A stretch of 35,374 bases of DNA from Niallia nealsonii (lineage in GTDB: Bacteria; Bacillota; Bacilli; Bacillales; Cytobacillaceae). The stretch covers positions 1 to 35,374 of the forward strand of contig NZ_PISE01000071.1 in NCBI RefSeq assembly GCF_002835805.1. The letters are read 5' to 3'. The translations under genes and the position numbers were made by a program. The notes below the pieces were generated by a model. It was not told the origin of the DNA. It searched no databases and was given only the letters and a program-made list of their open reading frames with translations. Positions 24,592 to 33,499 of the stretch are shown piece by piece (the first letter of the stretch is position 1; every line of letters begins with the position of its first letter).

Positions 24592-26958
24592 TTGACAAAG
24601 AATGCAAAAGTAATGATGGATATTAATGCTAAAAAATTTCCCGTAAGTCCTTCCTTATATGGTCTTTTCTTTGAGGAGATTAACCGTGCTGGCGATGGCG
24701 GAATATACGGAGAGTTAGTTAGAAACAGGTCTTTCGAGGATACCATTATTCCTGACCGATGCCATGTAGAGGGATGCCAATTGCATTCCCCTGCAGGCTG
24801 GGTTTCTCCTTTTGAAGAAGCCCCAGGATCGATACCAGGCTGGCATTTGCGCAAAGATGAAGCTAAAGCGGATATTTATTTAGATGGAAAAGATCCAATT
24901 AATAGCGAAAATCCTCTTTCTCTTAGGGTAGAGATTGAAGATGCATTCAATGAACGAATTTCCATCTATAATGAAGGTTTTTTTGGAATTCCTGTGAAAA
25001 AGGATGAAAGGTATTTTTTATCTTTTTTCGCAAAAAAAGAATCAACTTTTTCTGGAAACCTGGAAATAACGCTTGAAAATAAAAAGGGGGAAATATTATC
25101 CTCGAAATCTTGCCAGATAGCATCTGAAAGTTGGCAGAAATACGAGGTGGTGTTAGAAAGCGAAGGGGAAGAGCCAGAAGGCATTCTAGCGTTTTCTACC
25201 AATGAAAGGGGAACATTTTGGCTGGAGTTTGTTTCTTTATTCCCCCAAAAAACTTTTCTGGAAAGAGAAAACGGCTTAAGACCAGATTTAGTTAGACGTG
25301 CATTAGACTTAAAGCCTACTTTTTTAAGGTTTCCTGGCGGGTGTTTTGTAGAAGGATTCTCGGTGGAAACCGCTTATCGATGGAAGAAAACGATAGGAGA
25401 TGTCACCCAAAGAAGCTCTCATTGGACACTGTGGCAATATCGGACAACAAATGGATTAGGCTACCATGAATATTTGCAAATGGCAGAGGATCTTGGCTTA
25501 GATCTAATGTATGTAGTGAACTGTGGGCTGACTTGTCAAGGAAGACCAGGAGAGCACGTCCCAATAGAAGATCTGGATGAATGGATTCAAGATATGCTGG
25601 ATGCTATAGAATATGCAAACGGACCTATTACAAGCAAATGGGGTTCGCTTCGGGCTGCAAACGGTCATCCTAAGCCATTTTATTTAAAATATATTGAAAT
25701 AGGAAATGAAAATTTTGGTCCAGCATACAATGCTCGGTACAAATTATTTTATGAAGCAGTAAAAGCTAAATATCCTGAAATTATCACCATCTTCAATATC
25801 CATTGGGAGGTCGGAACAGAGACCGCGGGATTGCCGGTAGAAATAGTGGATGAACATTTCTATGCTGATTATGACTATTATTTAATGTATCACGATATGT
25901 ATGATTTTTATGACCGGAATGGACCTAAAGTCTATGTAGGGGAATATGCGATGATACTTGGTGATGGAGCAGGCGCGCTTAAAGGAGCTATAAGTGAGGC
26001 TGCATTTATGACTGGAATGGAAAGAAATCAAGATATTGTTGTGATGTCTTCCTACGCACCTTTATTTGCCAATATTCATCATACAAATTGGACACCTAAC
26101 CTCATTTATTTTAATGGAACGAATTCCTATGTTTCTCCTTCTTATTATGTGCAAAAACTTTTTGCGGAAAACAGGGGAGATATTGTCATCGAATGCAAAG
26201 TTGAAACAGAAAGTCGCTTCTCATATTTTAAAGGAGAAGTATCCATAAGACAAAAAGAACTTTCGTACATTAAAGATATAAACATTTCAAGCAATGATCA
26301 ATTACTATTTAAAAGTGAAGACTTAACGGAAACTCATGCATTAAGTCGACTTGAAGGAGATCTATTAAAAATAGGAGAGCCTTCTTGGAAAGAATATACC
26401 ATTACGATGAATGCATTGCTTGGGGAACAGGGGTTAAAAGTTCGCTTGTTGGACAGTACAAAGGAATGGCAGCAAAACTATATTTTATGGGAATTAGATG
26501 CTAATGGAGAGAGCCGTTTAGTTCATATTAATGGATGGTCTCGAGTTAAACTAACTTCTAATCAGATGTTGAAAGTAAATGGTGATGGAAGTAATGAGCT
26601 TTGTGCTAGAGTGGCTAATGACCATATTTATTGTTATTTCGATGGTGAGCTCGTGCACGAATATAAAATGGCAACTATTCCATATCTTACTTCTGCAGCT
26701 ACACTCGATGAAAAGAATAATGAGTTGATCGTAAAATTAGTGAATTCCTCTGAGTTTCCTCTTAGAACATCCATTGATATAGAGGGAAAAGATAAACTAG
26801 TGGGCAGACAGACTATCGTCACATCGGAAAATCCTTATGATACTAATACTATGGAAGAACCAAATAAAGTAATTCCTTTAGAAACTGCTTTGCATTTAGA
26901 TAGCAATATGTATGATCTCCCACCTTATAGCGTAGTAATTTTAAGAATAGAGTTATAG
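24592..26958 (+). CDS. GH51 alpha-L-arabinofuranosidase
   Basis: About 788 aa from a TTG at 24592, with GGAGG eight bases upstream. A longer frame from 24487 runs through the preceding GH78 remnant and lacks a ribosome site. The N-terminus (PSLYGLFFEEINRAGDGGIYGELVRNRSFED) is typical of the eukaryote-like GH51 branch. A CBM4/9-like beta domain follows (about 75-220), then the barrel with RFPGGCFVEG, acid/base Glu373 in YIEIGNENFGP and nucleophile Glu451 in VYVGEYA. No signal peptide is seen, so it is cytoplasmic and acts on imported arabino-oligosaccharides. It is the only intact hydrolase of the island. Confidence 0.88.
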   Translation: MTKNAKVMMDINAKKFPVSPSLYGLFFEEINRAGDGGIYGELVRNRSFEDTIIPDRCHVEGCQLHSPAGWVSPFEEAPGSIPGWHLRKDEAKADIYLDGKDPINSENPLSLRVEIEDAFNERISIYNEGFFGIPVKKDERYFLSFFAKKESTFSGNLEITLENKKGEILSSKSCQIASESWQKYEVVLESEGEEPEGILAFSTNERGTFWLEFVSLFPQKTFLERENGLRPDLVRRALDLKPTFLRFPGGCFVEGFSVETAYRWKKTIGDVTQRSSHWTLWQYRTTNGLGYHEYLQMAEDLGLDLMYVVNCGLTCQGRPGEHVPIEDLDEWIQDMLDAIEYANGPITSKWGSLRAANGHPKPFYLKYIEIGNENFGPAYNARYKLFYEAVKAKYPEIITIFNIHWEVGTETAGLPVEIVDEHFYADYDYYLMYHDMYDFYDRNGPKVYVGEYAMILGDGAGALKGAISEAAFMTGMERNQDIVVMSSYAPLFANIHHTNWTPNLIYFNGTNSYVSPSYYVQKLFAENRGDIVIECKVETESRFSYFKGEVSIRQKELSYIKDINISSNDQLLFKSEDLTETHALSRLEGDLLKIGEPSWKEYTITMNALLGEQGLKVRLLDSTKEWQQNYILWELDANGESRLVHINGWSRVKLTSNQMLKVNGDGSNELCARVANDHIYCYFDGELVHEYKMATIPYLTSAATLDEKNNELIVKLVNSSEFPLRTSIDIEGKDKLVGRQTIVTSENPYDTNTMEEPNKVIPLETALHLDSNMYDLPPYSVVILRIEL

Positions 26959-27031
26959 GCACATACCATTTCTAATAAATAGTTATTTATTTATTGGTTT
27001 GTAGATAAGCTAATTAAATCAGACTGTAGAC

Positions 27032-27058
27032 AAACGCTCCTTAAAAAGGAAGTTTTTC
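27032..27058 (+). terminator. Probable terminator after the GH51 gene
   Basis: A short TCCTT/AAGGA stem, extended by AAAC/GTTT across an internal loop, is followed by a T run. It is weak but correctly placed, about 75 bases after the stop. Confidence 0.4.
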
Positions 27059-27190
27059 TATGGTTTTTTATTTGTTTTTCTTTTAAATTGGGATGTTGAT
27101 TTTCAATTCATCATAGAATTAGAAATTTCCATCCTTTAAAATAAAGATAGATAAATGGATAGAAGTGACACATGCTTTCCAAACATTCTT

Positions 27191-27780
27191 CTATCCAAAG
27201 AAACCAATTAGAAATGATAACGTTATATCAACTAGTACCCCAAAATCACTTGGTTCGCAAAATCGAGGCTGCGCCCCTGAAATAGCGTATTTTCGATTGA
27301 TAATAAAATAAGGAACCCCAGAAATTCCATATTGCTGGGCAATTCCTGCATCTACTCGAACATCATTTGTATAGGCTGTTTTGTCATTCAGGATATTTAT
27401 TGAGTTCTGTCTATCTAAACCAGAAGCTTCTGCAATGTCAGCAAGAGTTTCTATATCACTCAAATTTTTTAGTAAGAATAAAGCAATTTTTCGGTAATCG
27501 CTTTTTCCTTCCCTTTTTTTCCTGCAAATTTTGCTAAACAGTGAGCATCAAACGTGTTTGGCAGTTTCATATCATTAAAATTAAACCCACACCAGCATAT
27601 TCTGCTTGGCTTGTTCTATGTTCATTCCATAATATATAGGAGCATTGGGATCTAATTCAAAACTTTTAAACTCCACGTCCACTTCATTTCTATGCTCAAA
27701 CTGATCTAGTGCCATTTCCAGTTTTCATTTCCCTATATAGCAAAACGTACATACAAAATCAGACTATATTCAATCTTCAT
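27191..27780 (-). pseudogene. FrnE/DsbA-family (thioredoxin-fold) oxidoreductase, broken
   Basis: From ATG 27778-27780 (minus strand) the reading MKIEYSLIL stops early because of a frameshift in the first strand; the WSDFVC(P)FCY motif can still be traced in another frame. Further pieces (PNTFDAH..., SDIETLADIAEASGLDRQ, AQQYGISGVPYFIINRKYAI and a GAQP box) follow FrnE-type DsbA proteins. The last intact block ends in an unrelated tail at 27191. Several frameshifts make it nonfunctional. Confidence 0.7.
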
Positions 27781-28139
27781 ACTAACACCTCTTTCAATTC
27801 GTTAAATGGCTTGTAGCATATATGTCAAAGACTCGAAATTATATGATTAAAGTGTAAAAGTTAGTTAGGGAGTATGGCTATATTCCCTCTGTTGAGGAGT
27901 TTTCTTGTTATAATCTTTGATATGCGTTTCCTTATTATAGGCATAGTTATGTATGTCTTTCGCTCAACTGGATAAACCAACGTTCTATAAAATTGTTCAA
28001 GGCTTGTAAAAAAACTTTAGTTAGTCTCTAAATAAAGGAGAAAGTACAATCTGATCGATCAATTATAGAATGATTTCCGAAAAGGAGGGAGAAGCAATAA
28101 ATCTTTTTGAGGGATAGTTGATTTGTAGGTCGATAGAAG
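27781..28139. other. Gene-free stretch upstream of the PTS operon
   Basis: No ORF with a ribosome site was recognised. A small hairpin GGGAGTAT/ATATTCCC (27868-27887) has no T run. Several AGGAGG-like sequences (for example near 28083) are followed by no start codon of use. Confidence 0.4.
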
Positions 28140-28191
28140 TGTTAACGCTTACATAATTGCAAATTGAAGTTGCAAAAAGATGTACTAAACT
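28140..28191 (+). promoter_or_regulatory. cre site and promoter of the PTS operon
   Basis: TGTTAACGCTTACA (28140-28153) matches 13 of 14 positions of the cre consensus. Ten bases on, TTGAAG (28164-28169) and TAAACT (28186-28191) are spaced by 16 bases and could be the -35 and -10. The operon is therefore probably under CcpA control besides its own PRD regulator. Confidence 0.6.
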
Positions 28192-28237
28192 ATTTGAATA
28201 TTTCAATTTATAATCAAATTATGAAAGGAGCTACTAT

Positions 28238-30367
28238 ATGAAAGAAAGGACTCAACGAGTACTTACCAGATTTTTGACAGTAAATACCTGTTTGACTTGT
28301 GAAGACTTAAGTAAAGAGTTCCATGTTAGTGAGCGTACTTTTCGAAACGAATTGGTCTTGATTAATAAATACTTGGCTGAAAATAATTATCCTTCCCTTA
28401 CGACGACAAGAGGAAAGGGGATGAAGCTAGAACTGTCTGAGGTGGATCGGGAAAAGCTCCTGTCTAAAATTGGTGAAGACAGAGAAATAGATTATTATAG
28501 GCCGAATGAACGTTTTCTTGCCTTACTTTTAGATATTGTCGATACGACAAAAACGACAATGCTCTTCCAAATGGAAGAAAAACTGCAGGTATCGAAAAGT
28601 ACATTGGATGAGGATATGAGAAGACTTCGTCAGTTTTTAAAGGAATATGGGATTTCTGTAGTGAGTTTAACGAAGCAAGGTATTGTATTAAAAGGTGATG
28701 AACGATCAATACGCTCTATGTTGTACGACGTGATTAATAGTATGACAGATATTGATTATCTAATGGGGTATCGAGATATAGATACAGTAGTGAATACCTT
28801 TTCCGATCAATTTGTCTTGGATTATTTGGACACAAATGTATTAAGGATCATTGGAGAACATTATGACAACATCTTGGAAAAGTCTAGAGTAGAGATTAAT
28901 CATGTATATCGAAACCAAAGCATTCTTTTTCTAGGGATATGGGTAAGGAGACTGCAAGAAGGAAATACCCTTAGTGAATTAGCCAAAGTTAGAGCCGAGA
29001 TAAAAGAAGAGCCTGTCAGAAAGTTTGTCGATTCCATCTGTATGGAGTTTGGTTTATATCCATCATTAAATGAAATCAAATATACTACCTTTACAATTGA
29101 ATCATTTAATCCAAAGGATATGAATAATTCATTCGATTGGGTTACCGCACAATTATTAGCCATTCAATTAATTGAGCATGTAGAAAAAGTAACCAGAATC
29201 CCATTTTCTCAGAAAGAAGAAGATTTATATGAAGGTTTATATAAGCATATCACAGGGTTATTAAGCAGAGCGAAGAACGATTTACAAGTGTTTAATCCAT
29301 TGAAAAACACTATTAAGGATTCTTATGCCGAGATTTATCAGGCAATCACTTGCTTTAGAAAGCAAATAGAGGACTACATCAAGAAACCATTATCAGAAGA
29401 TGAAATCGGGTTTTTAACCGTTTATTTCTCAACTTCAGCAAGCCAGATCAAGCAGAAAGAACAATATGTCTATCAGGCAGTGGTGCTTTGCAATCATGGA
29501 ATTTCAACTGGAAAGCTATTGGCTGCAAATTTGAAAGAGCAATTTAATATCGAGATTGTAGCAGTATTAAGTTCGTATGAATTAGCCTTTATTGAAAAAC
29601 TAGATGTTGATTTGGTTTTTACGACAATTTCAATTGATTATCCAAAAAAACCTGTATTGTTGCTTAATCCGATTTTAAGAGAAAGTGATAAAAAGGAAAT
29701 TAAAGATTTTTTACTCAAAAATAAGGATAAGAAAAGAACCGTATCCAATACGGTAGATGCCACAAATCTGATGCAGGATATTTTGGCGCTAATTGTAGAA
29801 AGCGGTGGTAAGGTAACGCAGGAAAGCTATCAGAAAGTAGAAAAGACTTTTAAAGAACATCATTTAAAAATTAATACAAGGGAGATACAGCCGATGTTAC
29901 AGGATATTTTGAGGGATTCCAACATTCTACTAAAACAAGAATGTAAAGACTGGAAAGAGGCAATCACAAAAGCTGCTCAGTTATTGGTAACAGAAGAGGT
30001 CATCGAAGAAAGATATATAGATGCCATGATTAAGTCTGTTGAAGAATATGGGGCTTATATAGTAGTAGGAAAGCATTTAGCGTTAGCACATGCAAGACCG
30101 GAAGATGGAGTAAATAAATTAGGGATTAGTGTCATGACATTAAAAGAACCGGTGAATTTCGGAAATCCGGATAATGATCCGGTGAAAATTGTTTTTTGTC
30201 TAGCTGCAGTGGATTCTTATTCCCATCTAAATGTGATGAAAAATTTGATTGAGTTAATTAATGATGAAGAGAAATTAGATCAGTTAATTGCATCACGAGA
30301 TGTAAACGTATTCAACCAAGTGTTATATGGAAGTGAAGTAGCAGAATTAGGAAAGCAGCAGATCTAA
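28238..30367 (+). CDS. BglG/MtlR-type PRD transcriptional regulator with EIIB- and ascorbate-type EIIA domains
   Basis: 709 aa. N-terminal winged helices (about 5-60 and 90-150, with CEDLSKEFHVSERTFRNEL and KLQVSKSTLDEDMRRL) are followed by two PRDs (about 180-290 and 300-400). An EIIB-like domain has Cys418 in VVLCNHGISTGK. The C-terminal EIIA domain (about 555-700) has the phospho-histidine motif LALAHARPEDGVN, His618, as in UlaC/SgaA ascorbate-type EIIA. The protein is probably a DNA-binding activator controlled by PTS phosphorylation. Since no separate EIIA gene is seen in the operon, its EIIA domain might also feed the transporter. AAAGGAG precedes the ATG. Confidence 0.87.
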   Translation: MKERTQRVLTRFLTVNTCLTCEDLSKEFHVSERTFRNELVLINKYLAENNYPSLTTTRGKGMKLELSEVDREKLLSKIGEDREIDYYRPNERFLALLLDIVDTTKTTMLFQMEEKLQVSKSTLDEDMRRLRQFLKEYGISVVSLTKQGIVLKGDERSIRSMLYDVINSMTDIDYLMGYRDIDTVVNTFSDQFVLDYLDTNVLRIIGEHYDNILEKSRVEINHVYRNQSILFLGIWVRRLQEGNTLSELAKVRAEIKEEPVRKFVDSICMEFGLYPSLNEIKYTTFTIESFNPKDMNNSFDWVTAQLLAIQLIEHVEKVTRIPFSQKEEDLYEGLYKHITGLLSRAKNDLQVFNPLKNTIKDSYAEIYQAITCFRKQIEDYIKKPLSEDEIGFLTVYFSTSASQIKQKEQYVYQAVVLCNHGISTGKLLAANLKEQFNIEIVAVLSSYELAFIEKLDVDLVFTTISIDYPKKPVLLLNPILRESDKKEIKDFLLKNKDKKRTVSNTVDATNLMQDILALIVESGGKVTQESYQKVEKTFKEHHLKINTREIQPMLQDILRDSNILLKQECKDWKEAITKAAQLLVTEEVIEERYIDAMIKSVEEYGAYIVVGKHLALAHARPEDGVNKLGISVMTLKEPVNFGNPDNDPVKIVFCLAAVDSYSHLNVMKNLIELINDEEKLDQLIASRDVNVFNQVLYGSEVAELGKQQI

Positions 30368-30404
30368 ATATACAACAAAAAATGAAAAAAGAGGAGAGAG
30401 TGAA

Positions 30405-30713
30405 ATGAAAAAATTAAATATCTTATTTGTATGTGGAGCAGGTTTAGGAAGTAGTTTTGCTTGTCAAATGGCTGCAGAGGATGTATTAAGCAAGTTAGGT
30501 GTCAATGCCAAGCTGGATCATAGTGATATTTCGTCGGCCGTTTCAGTAAGACCCGATATTATTATTACAGCACAGAATTTTAAATCCCAATTTGAAAAAT
30601 TTTCAGTGGATCCTAAACAAACGACAATTGTTTATTTAAGAAATATTGTATCTAAACCAGAGATTGAAGAGAAAATCACCCCAATATTAAAGGAAAAAGG
30701 CATCTTAGCTTAA
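30405..30713 (+). CDS. PTS EIIB component, ascorbate (UlaB/SgaB) type
   Basis: 102 aa. The phospho-cysteine loop is at the N-terminus, VCGAGLGSSFACQM, with Cys10. It is a cytoplasmic phosphocarrier for the EIIC encoded next. GAGGAGAG precedes the ATG, 37 bases after the regulator gene. The length is normal for a lone EIIB. Ascorbate as the substrate is not supported by the rest of the operon. Confidence 0.87.
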   Translation: MKKLNILFVCGAGLGSSFACQMAAEDVLSKLGVNAKLDHSDISSAVSVRPDIIITAQNFKSQFEKFSVDPKQTTIVYLRNIVSKPEIEEKITPILKEKGILA

Positions 30714-30753
30714 CAAATAAAAAATTGAGATAGCAAGAGATGGGGGTAAAAAA

Positions 30754-32043
30754 ATGGGTGTAATAAACTTCATTATTGAGAATATTTTGACACAGGCATC
30801 AATTACAATCGCGTTAATTGCTATGTTGGGGTTAATTTTACAAAAGAAGTCAACAGGGCAAGTTATTTCTGGGTCGTTAAAGACGATGTTAGGATTTATG
30901 GTATTGTCAGCCGGTTCTAGTATTATTGTTGGTAGTTTAACTTATTTTGGTCAGATTTTTACAGAAGGTTTCCATATGCAAGGGATTATCCCTTCCATTG
31001 AAGCTATTAACGGCCAAGCAATGAATGAGTTGGGGTTGGGTCGTGATATCGCACTAACTTTTTTAGCTATCTTTGTTTTTAATATTCTCATTGCACGGTT
31101 CACTAGATGGAAATATATCTTTTTAACTGGTCAGGCTATTCTTTGGATGGCTACTATGACAACAGTATTTGGCTACTTTGCAGGGTTGCGTGGTGTTGTA
31201 TTGATTTTAGTAGGCGGTTTTATTGGAGGCGTCTTTGCGGTAGCTATGCCTGCAATTGCACAACCATTTGTTCGTAAAATTACTGGTATGGATGATATTG
31301 CTTTAGGACACTTTTGTACAGTTGGATATGTGTTTGAAGCAGGTGTAGCGAAACTATTTGGGGAAAAAGGGGAAAAGAAAAAATCAGTTGAAGATTTGAA
31401 ATTACCAGCTCAATTAGAATTCTTACAAGATACCTATCTGTCATTAATGGTGGTAATGATTCCTCTTTATATTATTACAGCAGCGTTTGCAGGTGAAGAG
31501 TTCGCTTCTACATTATCAGGAAATACCAATTACTTAATGTTTGCATTTATACAATCTATCCAATTCGTAGTCGGAGTGTATGTATTATTAGCAGGGGTTC
31601 GCTTATTGCTAGGTGAAATTGTTCCGGCATTTAGAGGGATTGCCATGCGTTTAGTTCCAAATGCAAAGCCTGCATTAGATTGTCCAGTTCTCTTCCCCTA
31701 TAGTCCTAATGCAGTCATTGTAGGATTTATCACAACTACTATAGGTTCCATTATTGCAATGTTTGTATTACCAGTCTTTGGGTTGGCAATGATCTTGCCA
31801 GGTATGCTGACAGCCTTCTTCGCGGGTGGTACTGCCGGTATCTTTGGCAACTTAACAGGTGGACGCCGCGGGGCCATTATTGGTGGTATTGTACATGGCT
31901 TTTTCATTACATTATTACCTGCACTGTTGGTAACGACTTTCAATTCCATGGGATTTGTTAATGCAACAGCCACAGATGTTGATACAGTATCAGCTGCTTT
32001 ACTATATGCATGGCTCATTGGTCCATTATTAAAAGCTTTCTAG
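30754..32043 (+). CDS. PTS EIIC component, ascorbate (UlaA/SgaT) family
   Basis: 429 aa, polytopic. Family landmarks are TQASITIALIAMLGLILQKK at the N-terminus, GFMVLSAGSSIIVGSL, ALGHFCTVGYVFEAGVAKL and PALDCPVLFPYSPNAVIVGF. It imports and, with EIIB, phosphorylates the sugar or sugar acid. Ribosome site GATGGGGG lies upstream, 40 bases after EIIB. UlaA-family members are known for L-ascorbate, but many paralogues have unknown substrates, and no ascorbate-6-P lactonase (UlaG) or UlaD/E/F is here. Confidence 0.88.
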   Translation: MGVINFIIENILTQASITIALIAMLGLILQKKSTGQVISGSLKTMLGFMVLSAGSSIIVGSLTYFGQIFTEGFHMQGIIPSIEAINGQAMNELGLGRDIALTFLAIFVFNILIARFTRWKYIFLTGQAILWMATMTTVFGYFAGLRGVVLILVGGFIGGVFAVAMPAIAQPFVRKITGMDDIALGHFCTVGYVFEAGVAKLFGEKGEKKKSVEDLKLPAQLEFLQDTYLSLMVVMIPLYIITAAFAGEEFASTLSGNTNYLMFAFIQSIQFVVGVYVLLAGVRLLLGEIVPAFRGIAMRLVPNAKPALDCPVLFPYSPNAVIVGFITTTIGSIIAMFVLPVFGLAMILPGMLTAFFAGGTAGIFGNLTGGRRGAIIGGIVHGFFITLLPALLVTTFNSMGFVNATATDVDTVSAALLYAWLIGPLLKAF

Positions 32044-32075
32044 GATAGAAGAAGAGAGAAAGGGGGGGGCAAGTA

Positions 32076-32474
32076 ATGTTTGGATTTGGTAAGAAAAAAG
32101 CTAAAGAACCGAAAAAAGAAATAACCGAAGAGGTGGTGATAACAGCAGAAAGAAAAGAAGAATTATTACGTACCATCTCCTTTAAAAAAGAAGAAGTAAC
32201 TCAAGCAATTGGAGAAGAACAAGCAAAAATTTATGAGGAGATTGGCTTAGCGTTTAATGAGCTTGGTGAAGAAGACCATGCTATTGATTCATTAGAAAAA
32301 AGTATTCAGACCAAAAAGTCATTAGGCAATGGTTATAAAGCTTTATTAAGACTATATAACAAGAAGCGTGCAGAAGCAGCAAAAGTGAATGATGAAGAGT
32401 CATTACAAATCTATTTAAAGAAAATGGATCAAATGATGCAAGTTTCTAAAGAAGTTACGCGTGGTGTGCGATAA
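32076..32474 (+). CDS. Small TPR-like protein of unknown function in the PTS operon
   Basis: 132 aa, very charged, with no signal peptide. The N-terminus MFGFGKKKAKEPKKE is basic. Residues about 45-90 form a TPR-like helical pair (AKIYEEIGLAFNELGEEDHAIDSLEKSIQTKKSLGNGYKA), followed by a further long helix. It is preceded by a G-rich ribosome site (AAAGGGGGGGGCAAG) and lies 32 bases after EIIC and 42 before the aldolase, so it is in the operon. An adaptor or regulatory role with the transporter or aldolase is a guess; no enzyme motif is visible. Confidence 0.7.
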   Translation: MFGFGKKKAKEPKKEITEEVVITAERKEELLRTISFKKEEVTQAIGEEQAKIYEEIGLAFNELGEEDHAIDSLEKSIQTKKSLGNGYKALLRLYNKKRAEAAKVNDEESLQIYLKKMDQMMQVSKEVTRGVR

Positions 32475-32516
32475 AAAAGAAATTAAAAAATTAGTATAAA
32501 GGGAGAGTAATTGATC

Positions 32517-33383
32517 ATGTATACAACACTAAAAGAAGTAACACGTAGAGCGGAAGAATTGAATTATACAGTTGGTTCATTTAATGCACATAATTTAGAG
32601 ATGCTACCTGATATGATACGTGCAGCAAAAGAGCAAGGAGCACCCATTATCATACAAACAAGTATAGATACTGCCAAATATATTGGTCATGAAAATTTAG
32701 TTGCTGTATGTAAAACGATGGCCACAAAAGAAATGGTAGATGTGGTATTGCATTTGGATCATGCAAGGGATTTTGATGATATTAAAGAGGCAATCGATAA
32801 AGGATATACATCAGTAATGTTTGATGGTTCTCATTTACCATTCAAAGAGAACATTATGAAAACAAGTGCAGTAGTAGAATACGCACATAAATATGGTGTT
32901 TCAGTAGAGGGAGAACTAGGGACTATTGGTGGTACGGAAGAAGGGATTCATGTAGATGAGAATGATAAGGTTTATACGGACCCAAAAGATGCAGCAGAGT
33001 TTGTTAAAGCAACAGGGGTAGATGCTTTGGCCATTGCTATCGGTACTAATCATGGTCAATATAAATCTAAAACAGAAGTAAATATGCCACTATTAAAAGA
33101 AATCAATGCTGTAGTAGATGTACCTTTAGTTATTCATGGGGGTACAGGTGTTAAGGAAATGGATGTCCAAGAATTAATTAATAACGGGATCCGTAAATTT
33201 AATGTAGGCACTGAGTTGTTAGTAGCATGGACGAAAACAGCGAAAGAAACATTCGGAGAAACAAAAGTAACTAAATCATTACGACATAATATTATTCCAT
33301 GTAATCAGGCAGTAAAAGAAATTGTCAAACATAAAATTGGTATCTTCATGAATAAAGAAGACTGTACCCTTCAAGTGAAATAA
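32517..33383 (+). CDS. Class II ketose-bisphosphate aldolase (FbaA/GatY/KbaY family)
   Basis: 288 aa from ATG 32517, nine bases after GGGAGAG; a TTG at 32511 is too close to that site. The zinc and catalytic residues are present: D82 and H83 in LHLDHA, H179 in IGTNHGQYK and H207 in VIHGGTG. The GELGTIGG loop is also present. The family cleaves fructose-, tagatose- or related ketose (bis)phosphates to DHAP and an aldehyde. Being in a PTS operon rather than with glycolysis genes, it is likely dedicated to the imported substrate. The exact sugar cannot be read from the sequence. Confidence 0.88.
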   Translation: MYTTLKEVTRRAEELNYTVGSFNAHNLEMLPDMIRAAKEQGAPIIIQTSIDTAKYIGHENLVAVCKTMATKEMVDVVLHLDHARDFDDIKEAIDKGYTSVMFDGSHLPFKENIMKTSAVVEYAHKYGVSVEGELGTIGGTEEGIHVDENDKVYTDPKDAAEFVKATGVDALAIAIGTNHGQYKSKTEVNMPLLKEINAVVDVPLVIHGGTGVKEMDVQELINNGIRKFNVGTELLVAWTKTAKETFGETKVTKSLRHNIIPCNQAVKEIVKHKIGIFMNKEDCTLQVK

Positions 33384-33436
33384 TTACAAAAAAAGTACAT
33401 TAGTTTTTTTCATAAGGGTTGGAGAAGATGTAGCTA

Positions 33437-33478
33437 ATAAAGAGAGTACGGGGAATTCCTTGTACTCTTTCTTTATTC
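33437..33478 (+). terminator. Hairpin between aldolase and kinase genes
   Basis: GAGTAC pairs with GTACTC, extended by TAAAGA/TCTTTA with a small bulge, then TTCTTTATT. It may be a partial terminator that lowers expression of the kinase gene, whose ribosome site starts about 10 bases later. Confidence 0.55.
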
Positions 33479-33499
33479 GTTAGAATAGGAGGTGATAGA

